A DNA stretch of 64,000 bases from Dryococelus australis (taxonomy: Eukaryota > Arthropoda > Insecta > Phasmatodea > Phasmatidae): contig CM056993.1 in assembly GCA_029891345.1 (NCBI GenBank), forward strand, positions 226,406,924-226,470,923, given 5' to 3'. Below, piece after piece: positions 10,520 to 22,825 of this stretch; position 1 is the first letter of the stretch, and each line of letters begins with the position of its first letter. A program made the translations under genes and the position numbers. The notes under the pieces are model-generated. The model was not told where the DNA came from. It did not search any database and saw nothing but the letters and a program-made list of their open reading frames with translations.

Positions 10520-12000
10520 TCACTGCGGGTTATTTTTTTCCCTGAAGCTTGAAGCATATTGCAATAACATGACCAGGTTTCTTACAATAGAAGCATGTTG
10601 GAATACTACGAGGATAATCTTTAGTAATGCTATTTTTTTCATCAGATACCTTGGGTGAAGTGCCAGTATTTACAGAACTGACATTAGGGTCTCAGGTTTT
10701 TACTTTTTTATCTGAGCTTGCTCTTGATTTCTTTGCATATCTGCCTGTCCAAAATATATCTCACATTTCTGCATAGCATAGCTGATAGTTTGTGAATGTA
10801 TGCAAACTTTGTCCAATTTCCTTTAAATCAATTGGGTTTACCTACAAACATAAAATGGGAGTGCCCACGAGGTTCTAGATCTTCCAAAATGGTGTTGACA
10901 ATGTCACTTTCAGACAACGACAAATGCAAAACTACAGCGGCCTCTTTAATGCTACTGACATATACAGATAACGACTCGGGTTCTTACAACCTCTTCAACA
11001 TTTTCAGCTGTAATTGTATGGGCAATATGGATGGAATGAAATAAGAGAAGATGTCTGCATAGTAATTATAAAATGTGGAATGTTGAGAAATAGCTAGTCT
11101 AGTTATTTCACTTAATGGCCCCTGTGTGAATTGGTAATTAATTTCCAAATGTTGGGTATCTGGCACTGTTTTACTCTAGTGAAGTTTTAAAATAACATTA
11201 AATAAAAAATTTCAAAAAATGGGAACTTGCAAACCGTCGGTGTACAAGAAATAATGCTGATTTCTTTCCAGTGAGTCGATAATATTTCCAATATGTGGAA
11301 CATTAAATTTTGCCCAGATGGCACTACTGCAGCTGACATAAGTGACGTAGTGGTGAAAACTGTATTAACATGTGGGATGGATGAGGTGATAAGGATGTGA
11401 TGAGGAACAGAGTGTGAAGGTGTATGCTACACATTGCTTTAAGCTGAAGGGTTACCAACTACGTTATCTTGGAAGGGCGTATGAACTGGAAAGGGGGTGG
11501 GCACAGTACAGGCACTAAGAGTAACCAATTGTTCAGCAACCATAGTGGTTTGAATGCTAGGTAAAGTTTTATGTGACTCATCGGCTTCCATATGACAAAC
11601 ATCCTCAAACAAGGATTTCACCTGAGCGACAATATTGTTCAGGGACTGGCCCTGGATTCCAGAAAGTGTGTCAGAACATTTTGACAACAAATTTTGAACT
11701 TGATTTCTTAAATGTCTATGCTTTTGCTTTAGTCTAGCATACATTTAAGGACTAGAGCCATTATGTATATTATAAATTTCTGCTAGAGGTAGATTATTTC
11801 TGAACTGCAACTACAATATTAAGAGTCAGTATTTAGGGTAGAAATATGGCTTAGGTCAATACGGACGTACGTTTTAATAGCAGCATGCAAGGTGCTTATA
11901 AATGGCGTGTCAGTGTTCTCAGGAGTTTGAAAACCATTAATAATAAATTCATACTGGACTTCATCTTTGACGAGAAATTCTGGCATAGTAGCAGCCATGA
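10520..12000 (-). pseudogene. gag: Retroviral gag with CCHC zinc knuckle (broken)
   Basis: Minus-strand gag remnant. The likely start is the Met of the Met-Ala-Ala-Thr-Met-Pro segment at about 11997. A charged coiled region lies in 11439-11744, a capsid-like piece at 10984-11166, and a CX2CX4HX4C nucleocapsid zinc knuckle at about 10550-10592, which binds viral RNA. Frameshifts separate the blocks. It lies immediately inside the right (5') LTR and upstream of the protease, the normal gag-pol order. Confidence 0.7.
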
Positions 12001-12110
12001 CAACAGAAAAACAAGTGACAAAAACACTCTGAAGAAACACTAAACAAAAAAAAAAAACACTGTAAATATCTTATTTTACTAAACCTTAAAACACATGCCG
12101 TGTGTGTGTT

Positions 12111-12128
12111 CCTACCTTTACGTCACCA
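12111..12128 (-). promoter_or_regulatory. Candidate primer binding site
   Basis: In the minus sense this reads TGGTGACGTAAAGGTAGG just inside the 5' LTR; the plus strand would be a tRNA 3' end terminating in CCA. The LTR edge is not sharp here and I could not match a specific tRNA, so this is only a candidate. Confidence 0.25.
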
Positions 12129-12163
12129 AAAAATCCCAAAGCCAAAAGAGAAGGCACACTACA

Positions 12164-13852
12164 TGCAAAAACAAAGGCATGCAGAAATGTACACACTCGT
12201 GCACAATCACAAGCTACTGCTAAACAATTTGTAGCAATGCTGGGGCTTCATCCATTCAAATGCTGATGTTTGTAGCATTAAAAAATGATATAGTAGAAAT
12301 AACCTCAATCATGCCACAAATAGAAGGTTCCGAAAATCTAGATGTGTAGGTGTGACATCGAAATAGAAATTGGTAGCAACAAGGCCACGCCAAATTCCCA
12401 CTCCAGCACCCTTACACATTCATTACAATAAAAATAATTATAAGTACATATAACGAAAAATTATTTGACTTAGGAATTTATAAGTAAATGAGGATGGTGA
12501 CAAAAAAAAGAAGAATGTTAAGATCAAAATGACAAAACAAATATAATATATTGTCCGACCCAACGTGGGTTAACAAAAATAAACATTTGATTAAAAACAA
12601 TTATTAATGTGTTATTTATACTTTGGTTCTGAGTAAGTAGTTCTCTTTTGTGTTAAAATTATTATATATTATTGAAATTTTAGAAGTTTAGGATCCCACA
12701 TGAAAAATTTTAAATTAATAATAAATTACTATTTTTTTAAAAGGAGTTGCAACAATTTTTCGTGATTGAAAATTCAAAGTTAGCAAGACATACTTAAATA
12801 GTATATCATGTTTTATGATTGAATAGAAAATGAGCAAAATTGTCGTAATTGATTGAATTTTGAGGTCGCGACCAGGTAACAGTTTTTTTTATTACATGCA
12901 GACGCCAAGAAAATAAATATCAATGCTACTGGACTATCCTGGATTGTTGTCCACCTTCTGTACATCCCCCTTTCCAAAGCCAGCGAGATGTTACATCTTA
13001 CAAGCAGGAATCAGATAATAAAACGTGATATGACTTCAAGGAAAAACTGCCACGCCTCAGCGGCAAGGCAGCAGAATGGCCTCAGGACAGTATGTTTATC
13101 GACCAGAACGGTCGATCGCTGTAAATATGTAATTAACACAACAAATAAAGACGCATGGTCATAAACAATACTAAGGTAGCAAAAAACTAATTACTCAACA
13201 AAGCGGTAAATATAGTGTTATTAACTATGAAGACAAAAAAGCCATAGTTTAATTAAATATTCGGTCACACCATAACAAGTGTAGATGAACAAGAATAAAG
13301 TGATATGCGTTCAGAAAATTCCAGTAACTGACACTGTTGTCGGGTTACTTCATAAAACCACTGGTACACTGGATTATTTAGAATTCATTTTACATTAATC
13401 CAGAAATATATTAGGAATTAATTTTGACCGAAAGTAATCCAATAAAAAAAATACTAACAGCAAGGTTTTAAAATATGAAAGTACATATAAATATTTCATT
13501 ACAGAATTTGCCTTTATATAAATTAAAATATTTTAATCGGTTGACACACTAACTAAAATATTTCAATCAATTGGAACACTAGTTTAAACAAGAACAATAT
13601 AATTTGTCACCTAAAAGTTTAAAAATGAAAGTAACGAAATCTTAGAATATTGCTAGGTCAATAGACAAAAGTTCAGAAACAGTGGTCAAAAAAATATCTG
13701 ACCTTGCTTTACATAGAAATGAAAAAAGAGAAACTAGGTGCTGGAAAGGAACACAATTCTCCTTGCCATGAAAACAAAAAACAAATATTCTCAGAAAGGG
13801 AATACAAGTTAAAAGAACACAGTTAAAATAAGCGAGTGCCATCAAAACGGCA
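12164..13852 (-). repeat. Right (5') LTR of the retrovirus, uninterrupted
   Basis: About 1.69 kb, homologous along its length to the left LTR. It shows the empty site of the mariner-like insertion around 12575-12625. The outer end at 13852 is exact, because the adjacent base begins Tigger coding sequence; the inner end is approximate. Confidence 0.8.
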
Positions 13853-15420
13853 AACCACTAGAGTTTCTTGATAGAGCATGCAAAACCAGTCATCAATACT
13901 GACTATTTCAACCTCAACTTCTTCAGATGGAATAGTGTTCTTATATTGTCCATACCTCAGTCTCTTTCCATATCTTTTCTGTCTTTTCTTCTGTTTCTCT
14001 CTGCTGGCCATAAGTCTAATTTTGTGTTGGCTTTCAGTAAGGACTATATATTTTTGTGTTGCACATTCGGGGTTGTGTAACTGAAGAGCTGGGTGTTGGA
14101 ATGGGAGATTTAGCTTCTATTGTCAGTTTCATCTGAACTGGAGAGCTCACGCTTGCTGCTGTCGTTGGGACATCCGAAGCCGTGTGAAAGCCATTGCTAG
14201 TGGAACATACATTGCCATTTTGATTTGTTTCAGGTATTGTGGTAGTAATATTTTCGAATGCGACGAAATTACTATCTGAAAACACACTGTTGTCAACATG
14301 TCATATTTCTGTTGTCCTGAACCTAGCAGCAGCATTAGATACTGTACATGCCTCGCTGTAAGATTCCCCAAGTGATGTTGCCATTTGGTACTGAGTGATG
14401 CATAGCCCATGATTGCCTCAAAGCTATTTGTTCACAGCCAACAGGTTTCAAATAGCTTTAATAGAGTAATATCTAATGTTTTCAGGTGGTGGATACTATA
14501 TCATAGTAGTTGTAGCATGAGTACACTACACTTCCTAGCCAGTTCTGATGCTTATAGATTTTTACAATGTGTACTATGCCCATCTATCAAAAGAAAGACA
14601 TTGATCTTAAGATAAGTTTTGAAATGTTTAACAAAATGTTCCAGCCACTTCACGTTAAGTTCTTCATTAACGTCACCACTTCCTGAAACTTCAACGAGGA
14701 GCACCAGCTTGCAGTAATGGACTGTTTCGCTGTAATTTTAAAATATTCATAAATGGTACAAATATTCCCGAGGCACTTGTACAGCATACAATATTAGTGT
14801 TCGCCTCTCTTTCGCCACTAGATACTGCATACAATATTAGTGTTCGCCCCTCTTTCGCCACTAGATACTTCATACAATATTCGTGTTCGCCCCTCTTTCA
14901 CCACTAGATACTGCATACAATATTAGTGTTCGCCCCTCTTTCGCCACTAGAAACTGCATCAGTCTGGTGCTTTCCCTTCTTACCCATAACTTTCCTGTCC
15001 CGATTATGGACAGTAGAAAATACAGATTCATTAATACTAAAGATTTTTTAAAATTTCAAATTATTTTTCGTCTACTGCCTTATCTAGTATATCGATAAAA
15101 CCATTTGCATTCTCCTTAATGGACTCTTTTACCCAGGTTAATGTTGTGCATTGAGGCTGTTGCAGACTGACACCTGGATGCCTTTTCATGGACTAATAAA
15201 ACTATTTGTTACCCGACATTATTTGTTGGTTATTTAATAGGTGATTTAAGTTGTATTTTTCAGCAGTTTGAAAAGCAAGTTTCCTAACATAAGTTATACT
15301 TAGAAAAAACACATGTTCTTCTACTTTCAAAATGGGCTGTTACAATTCCTTCTCGTCATTAGCTGGAATGTCAGAAAGTCTACCGTTTACTGGTTGGGTA
15401 CGATCACATAGGCCTACATC
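13853..15420 (-). pseudogene. pogo/Tigger-type transposase (DDE_1 superfamily), broken
   Basis: Minus-strand remnant of a pogo/Tigger transposase, read from about 15420 to 13853. Near 15200-15165 is the segment that precedes the catalytic core. The first catalytic Asp region (about 15045-15000) reads Ile-Asn-Glu-Ser, so the Asp is Asn. The Ser-Gly-Glu-Arg segment is repeated by a 43-bp tandem array (14785-14956). The second catalytic region, Leu-Leu-Ile-Asp-Gly-His, is at about 14590. A basic Lys/Arg-rich then acidic C-terminal tail (14011-13860) is followed by a Trp-Phe-Cys segment. The coding sequence is cut exactly at 13852 by the retroviral LTR, implying the provirus landed in this older transposon. 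Frameshifts and stops are numerous. Confidence 0.7.
14785..14956. repeat. 43-bp tandem repeat, four copies, inside Tigger
   Basis: Copies begin at 14785, 14828, 14871 and 14914, each with CATACAATATTAGTGTTCGC and a TTTCGCCACTAGA end. The unit corresponds to about 14 codons around the transposase Ser-Gly-Glu-Arg segment, but the 43-bp period breaks the frame. Confidence 0.95.
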
Positions 15421-15959
15421 TCTTTTCACTTCACCGCTGATATATCTTAAAAGTGTACATTTGGAACATTGTGCTGTCTAGCACATCCTTTTAATAGTAG
15501 CTTGCCTTCCTTGTATTATTCTATAGTTTGTTCAATGTCTCCTGCTCTCCACTTTACGTATACACGCTTAGACATTCCAAAATATGAAAGAATCATCCAT
15601 GAAGGAAATTTAAATTCTAGTGACAATAGCACCAGGAGAAATTTAAATCAAGTTTAGGTGGTGCGATATAGTCAAATTTGTACAAATCAAAACACACAGC
15701 AATTCTAACCTCAAATGAAATATGGTATCAAAAAAGTTAAAATTACCTTGAATAGCTATAATTGAAAGAATTCCAATTCGTATACAGAAATAGTATAAAC
15801 ATACCTGGATATTGTCTAAATAACTGCGATTTTCAGTAAGAAACTTATACCACAATACACCAAAATATTCTCTCGAGTGTCACACTCGTCTGTATAAATC
15901 GGCGTGCTCAGTATTAATGTGCACGCATCGGCTAAACTGAGAAGTAACTGAATCCAACA
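15421..15959. other. No feature recognised
   Basis: AT-rich sequence without a convincing coding block; may include the 5' end and TIR of the Tigger element, which I could not define. Confidence 0.4.
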
Positions 15960-17010
15960 CCATACATCAGTTCGAGTTTTTCGTTTTCTATAAGCTAGCA
16001 GTAGTGTGATTTCAGCACCAGTGCGATCTATGCTACTTTCCGCCTAACTGCTTCCTATTGCGCTGAGATTCCAGCCAAGTTGCGAAATGTTGCGACAGCA
16101 GCAACATTACTGTCCCATTAGTCGTTTGGGGAGTTGTATCTCTGGAGGTACACAACACAATTCATGTGGTCTCACAGAAACAGAAATGTTAAGACGTGAG
16201 GTCCTGCGATCTTGGAGGCCAACGAACTTAGATCAATTATACCCTTCCCACCTCTCTGGATAATGCGCCTCCAAAAACCGCTTTATATCACATGGGTAGT
16301 GAGTGGTGAACCATCGTGAAGCAACCACATTGTCTGCCGCATCGCCAGTGGCACGTACTCCAACAGGATGAGTTATCCTGTAGAGATGAACTGTAGGTAC
16401 GTGTATTCTGGCAATCTAGACGGTAGCTCCTACGGAACGACAAACATATCCCCGATCAATCCCATTGAGACGTGTACAGTTAACTGTTGCTGGAAGTGTG
16501 TTTCCCGCAATTCATGTGGATTTTCCCCCACCCACGTGCGCTGGTCTTGAAGGTTCAGTACTCAATTATGCGTGGAACAAATTTCGTCCATCACCAACAC
16601 GCAATATTTTAGTGTATCTGTACCAGTCTGCTGCAGTAGCTAACCGCAGAATGCACTACGTAGCTCGTAATATAGTGATGCATGCAATGCTTGACCAGAC
16701 TACACGACAGAGGCACAGTAACTGTTCAGAAGAAGTTCTCCACGCCATGGCCTGTGAACACCTAGTATTGGTATCCCGAGATTCTGCGACAGACTGTACA
16801 TCACATTTTTCCAAATGAGCACCACTCCAATTTCTACCAGTGTTCATCATCACGGGTTTGAAGCGACCTGTTTCTCTCAACCGAATATTCATGGCCTTGA
16901 ATATCCTGAGATCTGGACGCCAGCGTTCTGTATACTAGTCAGCATACACACGTGTGGCCGCTGTTATGCTGCATCTTTATTCACCTTGTAAGGTTCTATA
17001 TATCTGTTCG
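15960..17010 (-). pseudogene. Mariner-like transposase with DUF4817-type N-terminus, broken
   Basis: Minus-strand relative of the transposase at 3761-4620. The N-terminal helix-turn-helix block (16892-16830) reads Arg-Leu-Arg-Glu-Thr-Gly-Arg-Phe, the hallmark segment of DUF4817-type insect transposases, preceded near 16950 by an Arg-Arg-Pro-Asp-Leu-Arg segment. Central parts are scrambled. The second catalytic region Leu-Leu-His-Asp-Gly-Ser is near 16320, and an Ala-Gly-Pro segment followed by the expected Leu-rich block is near 16215. The C-terminal region runs to about 15965. There are several frameshifts. No terminal inverted repeats could be paired. Confidence 0.65.
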
Positions 17011-17189
17011 GTGAGTGTGTAATCCCCATGCCGACTGCACACAGCGTAAACAAATAATACACTGAACATGTAGTTAGATCAGGCGCGCAGGCTGTTTGCA
17101 TGTGTACGAAGGGAGTAAAACGGTCCCTTAACGTTTCCAATAAATGTGCGCTATTATCTCTGTAAACACTAAACGTGTGGTGGAGGGAG

Positions 17190-17360
17190 AGAGAATCACA
17201 GCATGGCAAAGCGCGTGTTGTGCTGCGTGTAGGCTAAACCACTTTGCAGGTCATTCACTGACCCAGTATGCGATGCAAGATGTTCCGTGTTCGAAACCCG
17301 GGTTAGGCATGGGCGTGTGTGGTGTTTCTCACTATAACACTAGGTTACACTAGTTTGTAC
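17190..17360 (+). repeat. Possible tRNA-derived SINE fragment
   Basis: Contains a B-box-like GTTCGAAACCCGGG (17288-17301), but the A box is poor and there is no A-rich tail. It differs from the better SINE at 17880. Confidence 0.25.
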
Positions 17361-17879
17361 GTTGCCATCAATAAGCGGGGGCGTTAAAAATCCTTGTACA
17401 AACATCTCCAGCAACAGCGACTATGTATTGTGGTAGTGTGCAACATTGCGTTGTGGGCGCCTAGTGACAAGACAATGTTGTACATGTACCTACGTTCGTG
17501 CAGCTACTCACTGTCGGCATTGTTGCGTCTGACGTCATCTATAGTTAAGTTATACCTACACGACTGTATTTTAGATCATTTTGAAACAAGGATTTTATTT
17601 TGATTTATACCCATGAATGCTATGGTTTTCGTTTCTGAACAGAATACAGATACTACTAAAATATGCGTAGCGACGATAAAGGACGATTTAAAAACGGGCG
17701 CTAAAGTATTCAAAATTGTTTCATTAAGAAAAAGTTTTAGGCAAATTTTGTTTCTAATGCCTTCAAAATCAAATAACCAATACTCATAATAGTACTAAAA
17801 CTATTTTATAAAATAAGCTACAGTATTTTTTTAGCGGTTCATAGATAATGTAAAACCGGTTATGTCCTATAAATAAAAG
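17361..17879. other. No feature recognised
   Basis: No coding or repeat signal seen. Confidence 0.4.
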
Positions 17880-18125
17880 CGGGGCAGCGTCGTTATAGTG
17901 GTTAGACTACTCACCTCCCACCAAGACGAATCGGGTTCGATTCCCGGCGGGGCGCTCCCGGATTTTCAAGTGTGGGAATCGTGCTGCACGTTGAAACTGG
18001 TCGGCAGTTTTTATCGGGGTTATCTTATTTCGCCCACCCTTGCATTGCAGCGCTGCTATATACTAACCTCACTTCACACCCATTGGTTATCAAGACTTCA
18101 GTGTTAAAGAACCGCCCAAATCTCT
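17880..18125 (+). repeat. tRNA-derived SINE, family 1, copy a
   Basis: A tRNA-like head with A box TTATAGTGGTTAGACTACTC (from 17893) and B box GGGTTCGATTCCCGG (17933-17947) is followed by a body containing GTGGGAATCGTGCTGCACG. The same head and body recur at 26832-27075 and, inverted, at 27402-27645. RNA polymerase III promoter boxes plus a shared non-tRNA body define a SINE family rather than a tRNA gene. Confidence 0.7.
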
Positions 18126-20630
18126 TCACACCATCATAAAATTTGAAACTTAAAGTATTCGGAAAGAATAGTTGCGTTAGTATAGTTTTTATTTGTTCGG
18201 GTTAGTCAACATAATTTTTCATAATTGCATGCATTACGAACTTTATATATATATATCACTTTTTTGCTACAGAATTTAAATTAAGACCTTTATAAGGCCT
18301 ATGTGTTGTACGATTATAAGTATTTTATTTTTCTTATCGTAGCATAACAGATAACTGATGGCTTGAGAATTATTTAGAAGTGAGAATGAGGCTTCTGTAT
18401 AGGTGTGCATAAAGGAAAAAAAATATGAATCTGCCTACTACGATAAGATTATTTATGTTAGAGTTGAACACACTTTTAGATTATCACGCAAATCGTAAGA
18501 TTTTTTATTTTTTTTTTACATTTGTATTAGCAGATTTGTCTAAAATACTTCTTTATTTAATATATATATATATAATAGTAAGTATAAAACTAAAAATTCA
18601 GGGAACTTAAGCATATTTACTTTGAAGGAGAAACTTTTCTTATCAGCTATCATCGTGAATTAAACTTCAGTGTAAATGTGTATTTAGTCTCCAAAATATA
18701 TATTTGCAAATGTTTTAAAAAGTGAAGCAGTAACTTTGATTACTACAGTATTAGATATAGATAATGATTTCAAAATATAATTTATATACTAGTAGACGGC
18801 TCGAGTGGTGGTGTATCCACCGAGATGTTTCATTACTGAGACGTGTGGGCGCGTATCTCGTCATCTCCCCGAAGGTCGTTTCATTTTCAGCGGCGGTCGT
18901 GCTGACATCCGCCTCGCTGCTACAACATTTACCCGAGTGTTCTTCAGAAAACACACAATAGCTATCAGCTCTTGGCGATCCAATTAGCCTCTTGCTCCTT
19001 CCTCAGACCTTTCTACTTGAGTATACAAATACCACAACTTCGCTTTGCTAGCGTTATTACATTGTGCTCTCCTTCAGCCGTAGTATCGCGAACGAAGAGA
19101 TATTATTGCAAGTACAATTCAGTAATTAATTCCTGCCTACAGAGTCCCTTAGATAATTGTATGAGGGTAAGTACGGGCAATTACAATTTACGAGTTTTGA
19201 ATTACGCAGGAACATTCCCCGCCTTTATTTATGTAACTTATGACTTAAATTGAAGAACGTCTACCATGTGAAACAACTGAACTTCGTAGCTGTAAACGCA
19301 GCGATGCGTTACCTCCCAACACTGCCAGATAATACAGATGAGTATGTCTGTAAATATTCTAAAATTATAGCCGCTGAGTAGAACTGAGCTAGTTATGTTC
19401 TGTTCTTAGCATCTGGAGATTTCCAATGCTCTGGTCACTCACCAGGTCATTTTCTAAGAAAGGCAGACGCATTGTCAAACTCGTGTTGCCATCTCCCTTA
19501 GCTAGACGCAATGGTTTCTATGAAATCTTCGTTTGATCCATTAATAATAATAAAACGTAAATATAAGTCGGCAGATTGTACACAAAAGTAAAAATTATTG
19601 CAAATGTTAGAGACGTAATATATTGATTTTCTTTAGTTGCATCAAAAGACAGCAAAAACCTTGACTTAATGCGTTGATTGACAGTTACATATGTTTTAGT
19701 TTTTTTGTCAAAATTATTCCCGTAATACCAACTATACCTTTCACAAGAAAAATTATTTTTTTACCATATTTATATGTACGTGTTATACGTATTTTTAATA
19801 TTTTAATTTCCAATAAATTGTTATTGCCACAAAAATTAGTGAACGCTTTTAAATTCATTCGGTAATTGTAAAAGTTGGTAAACAGCTCAATGATGGATGT
19901 CATAGACATAATGAATGTGTCGTGTGATGGTGTATTTAGATACGTCGTACAAGGTCGATGATGCTGTTCTTTGCATGACGCATAAATAGTACTATTAACA
20001 ACGCACAATATATGACACAGACGATATTTACTAGCAATGACCGAAGGCCGATAGGCATGCTGAGAAGATAATATATGAAACAGTGCTAAGAACAATATCC
20101 AGTCGGAGAGATGCTGTATGATGTGGTTCCGAGAGTCACGGAAAACGACGAATCCAGATATATTTCATTTGTTTGGTCTTCGAGCTAAACGGACAAATTG
20201 TATTAGAGGCAATACATGTAAAGAACCCATGTATGAAAGTCCGATTCTGGACCACCTTATCATGCAGCACTATAGGAAGATCATTTGACGGTCACACGTG
20301 CATGAACAGGCCTAGTACACCATCCACTGACAAGTGGTAGCTATACCACATTGCTATAGCTTAACCAGAAGCATTTCCGTACAACTAGCGGGGGAAAATT
20401 TGTAATCCCAACGACCTTAAATTACATACTTTCAACACCACTACATTTCATCTTCATTTGCAATGCTGATATCCTCCGCCCTATGGAAAGAGCTAAACCG
20501 AGTCAACAAAAATACACCAAAGAGGCAACAAAGCATATTGCGAACAAATTTGTTTTATTCCTAGTAGATGGGAATATCCTATTTGGGGGCAATAGGCTGT
20601 AGGTTAATGACCCGAGGATCCAAGTTGACG
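18126..20630. other. Intergenic, no gene recognised
   Basis: Mostly AT-rich with a moderately GC-richer patch at 18800-19100. Open frames here are short and have no recognisable motif. Nothing else is supported. Confidence 0.4.
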
Positions 20631-20639
20631 GTGGATCCG

Positions 20640-21180
20640 CTATCTTACTTCTGGTGGCCATCTTGATTCCGTCATTTTGTTTCCTGCGGCCATAATTTGT
20701 ACCCAGTAGGCCACAATTTATGAACCATCATTTCCGCAGCCAGTATGTCATTTTTCCTGCTCCACCATTCCATCTTGATATTTCCTGCTCTATCATTCTG
20801 TATTTCTTTTCATGCTATATCATTCCACCTTGATTTTTCCTGCTCTCTCATTCCAACTTGCCTCTCTGTTTTATTTATCTCATTTCCTTTCTCTCTCTTC
20901 TTTCTTTCTTCCTTTCTGTCTTGTCGCCTTCTTCGTTCGCCATCTACATAGTTCGCTGGCCGCCCACCGGGGGTGATGATATGTCCGCCAACTTTGGTTC
21001 CTTCATCGCCTGCCAAGGGGCGCAATGCTGGTCCGCCATCTTTTTTGCATGAGAGTTCGTTCATCGCCTGCTAAGGGTGCTGGTGTATCCGCCATGTTGC
21101 TGTTGTTCCCTTCATCGCCTGCTAGGAAGTGCTGGTGTTCGTCCGCCATCTTGTTTATGGTAGTTATATTTTTTCAGAGT
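20640..21180. repeat. Degenerate repeats containing CCATCTTG and TTCATCGCCTGC motifs
   Basis: From 20660 to 20870, words of the type TTTCCTGCTCTATCATTC recur every 30-50 bp. From 21001, TTCATCGCCTGC(C/T)AAGG starts three units (21001, 21061, 21112), each with TCCGCCATCTT nearby. Related sequence appears inverted at 25920-26450. Confidence 0.6.
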
Positions 21181-21194
21181 TCGAAGAAATGCTG

Positions 21195-21262
21195 TGGAGT
21201 CGTGCGGGATCGAACTTCAGGATGTTGGGTGGCCAGACTAACACCTTAGGCCGCTGGGCTAA
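21195..21262 (-). repeat. tRNA-like sequence (SINE head or tRNA pseudogene)
   Basis: In the minus sense it begins TAGCCCAGCGGCCTAAGG, a nearly ideal A box, and continues to AGTTCGATCCCGC, a B box. The spacing is tRNA-like, but the acceptor stems do not pair convincingly, so a SINE head or dead tRNA is likely. Confidence 0.45.
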
Positions 21263-21616
21263 AATGGTATGTGTTGAAGCAAGGGTTAAAATGAAGTATA
21301 TATGAATACATATTTATAAATAATGAAATTTCAAAAATTTTAAAATTAGTTTATATAGAGCCGCATGTCAACGAATTTGTATCTGCAAGGAAAATATGAT
21401 TATTTTATCAAGAACATAAATTAGGTAAAGCTTATTAAATTTATAAAAAAGGTTATGCATTTCCTTTGTTTACTTAACATCCTTTCAAGAAGAATTCAAT
21501 TATGAGATCACAAGAGCCAAATATTCAAAAGATAATTTTATATTATAAAAGTAATGTATTTCATTTCATATACTTAACGTCTACAAACAAGTGTATCGAG
21601 CGACATGTCTACCAGT
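21263..21616. other. No feature recognised
   Basis: AT-rich spacer. Confidence 0.4.
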
Positions 21617-21870
21617 CAGCACCAAAATCAGCCCCACAATCAGCACCACAATAAGCACCACGCCCAGCCCCACAATCAGCACCACAATAATCACCACAAT
21701 CTGCACCAGACTTAGCACAACTCCAAACACCACTCCTAGAACCACAATCAGCACCACACAGAGCACCACAATAAGTAACATATTTAGCACCACCACATCT
21801 AGCACAACAATCAGCAATACGATCAGTGCCACACTGAGCACCACAATCAGCACCAAATAGCCACTAAATC
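21617..21870. repeat. 12-bp minisatellite (AATCAGCACCAC unit)
   Basis: About 20 degenerate copies of AATCAGCACCAC. Because 12 is a multiple of three and the unit lacks stop words, both strands have open frames of about 90 codons (Ile-Ser-Thr-Thr type on plus, Val-Leu-Ile-Val type on minus). These are by-products of the repeat, not genes. Confidence 0.9.
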
Positions 21871-22324
21871 AACACCACACTTATCCAGCCAAGTTTTCAA
21901 AACATAATTTTATAAAATAAAGCTTATGTGTTTCGTTTCATATCTCCTATTTAACTTTTAAAAATAAGTGATTCGAGTGACATGTCTACATATTCGTATT
22001 TTATAGACAAATAAGATTCTGTTGCCAGAAAATATGATTATGTGATTATGACCTCCACCATATTATATTCTATAAGCATATATAAATGTTTTAGTAAATT
22101 TGCGAAGTGTTATATATTTTTGGACTTAGGTATTCAAATCGAATGCTAAGATTACATTGTGAAATTTGATTACTCTCACTTTTTTGTCGCCTTGTTGAAA
22201 TTAGACATGAGAGCATTTTTTTAAATTAATTATGTTACCAGTACGATCATCAAATACAACACAGCAGTTACCTTACCACTGGACATGTTTTAAGTGTAAT
22301 ATTTCTTTATATAAGTCCCGCGAA
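21871..22324. other. No feature recognised
   Basis: AT-rich spacer without coding signal. Confidence 0.4.
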
Positions 22325-22660
22325 CTTATAAGTGTAGTTGGCTATAATTAACAGTTATTTTAATATGTAGTCATCAAATTCATATCATAGGTACCACCCA
22401 CAAAAATAAAAAGGGTCGTAGGGTCAAATATGCCCTTAGTGCACTTATAAGCATAGTTGACTATAATTTCCGAACCATTTATGATATAGTAATCAAATTC
22501 GTAATGTAGGCATCACCTCCGACAACGAAATGGCTATAATTTCCGAACTGTTTAAGATATAGTACTCAAATTCAGAACATGGGTATCACCCACAAAAACA
22601 AAAAGAGTCGCATGGTCAAATATGTCCTAAAAACACTTATAAGAATAGTTGACTGTAACT
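22325..22660. repeat. Diverged tandem repeat, about 85-117 bp units
   Basis: Units start at about 22325, 22442, 22529 and 22634 with ACTTATAAG(T/C)(G/A)TAGTTG(G)CTATAATT-like openings and share CACCCACAAAAA(C/T)AAAAAG and GGTCAAATATG(C/T)CCT. The second and third units carry deletions. Confidence 0.75.
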
Positions 22661-22825
22661 TCCAAACGAATTATTATTTATTAAGAACTGGCAAATATGC
22701 AAGTCGATTACAAGCATCAATTAACAGTGTATATTACACGAGCATCGAGCTAGGTAAATTTTGTTAGGAGAAAAAAAATGGCATTTTAAAGTGTGGGAAC
22801 GATGAGAACAACACTACTGCATACC

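Larger units (their letters stand above)
2877..13852 (-). mobile_element. Endogenous retrovirus, gypsy/errantivirus class, with env (degraded)
   Basis: A minus-strand provirus with the order (from right to left) LTR, gag, protease, RT thumb and RNase H, integrase, env, LTR. Direct homology between about 2877-3257 plus 5021-6285 on the left and 12164-13852 on the right identifies the two LTRs. The left LTR is interrupted by a mariner-like transposon. The Env carries a baculovirus-F-like fusion-subunit start and a C-terminal membrane anchor, which points to the insect errantivirus type. All genes are frameshifted, the RT palm is missing and the integrase-env boundary is deleted, so the element is defective. 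The LTRs differ at many positions, so the insertion is old. The outer LTR edge on the left and the inner edge on the right are uncertain by about 100 bp. Confidence 0.85.
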
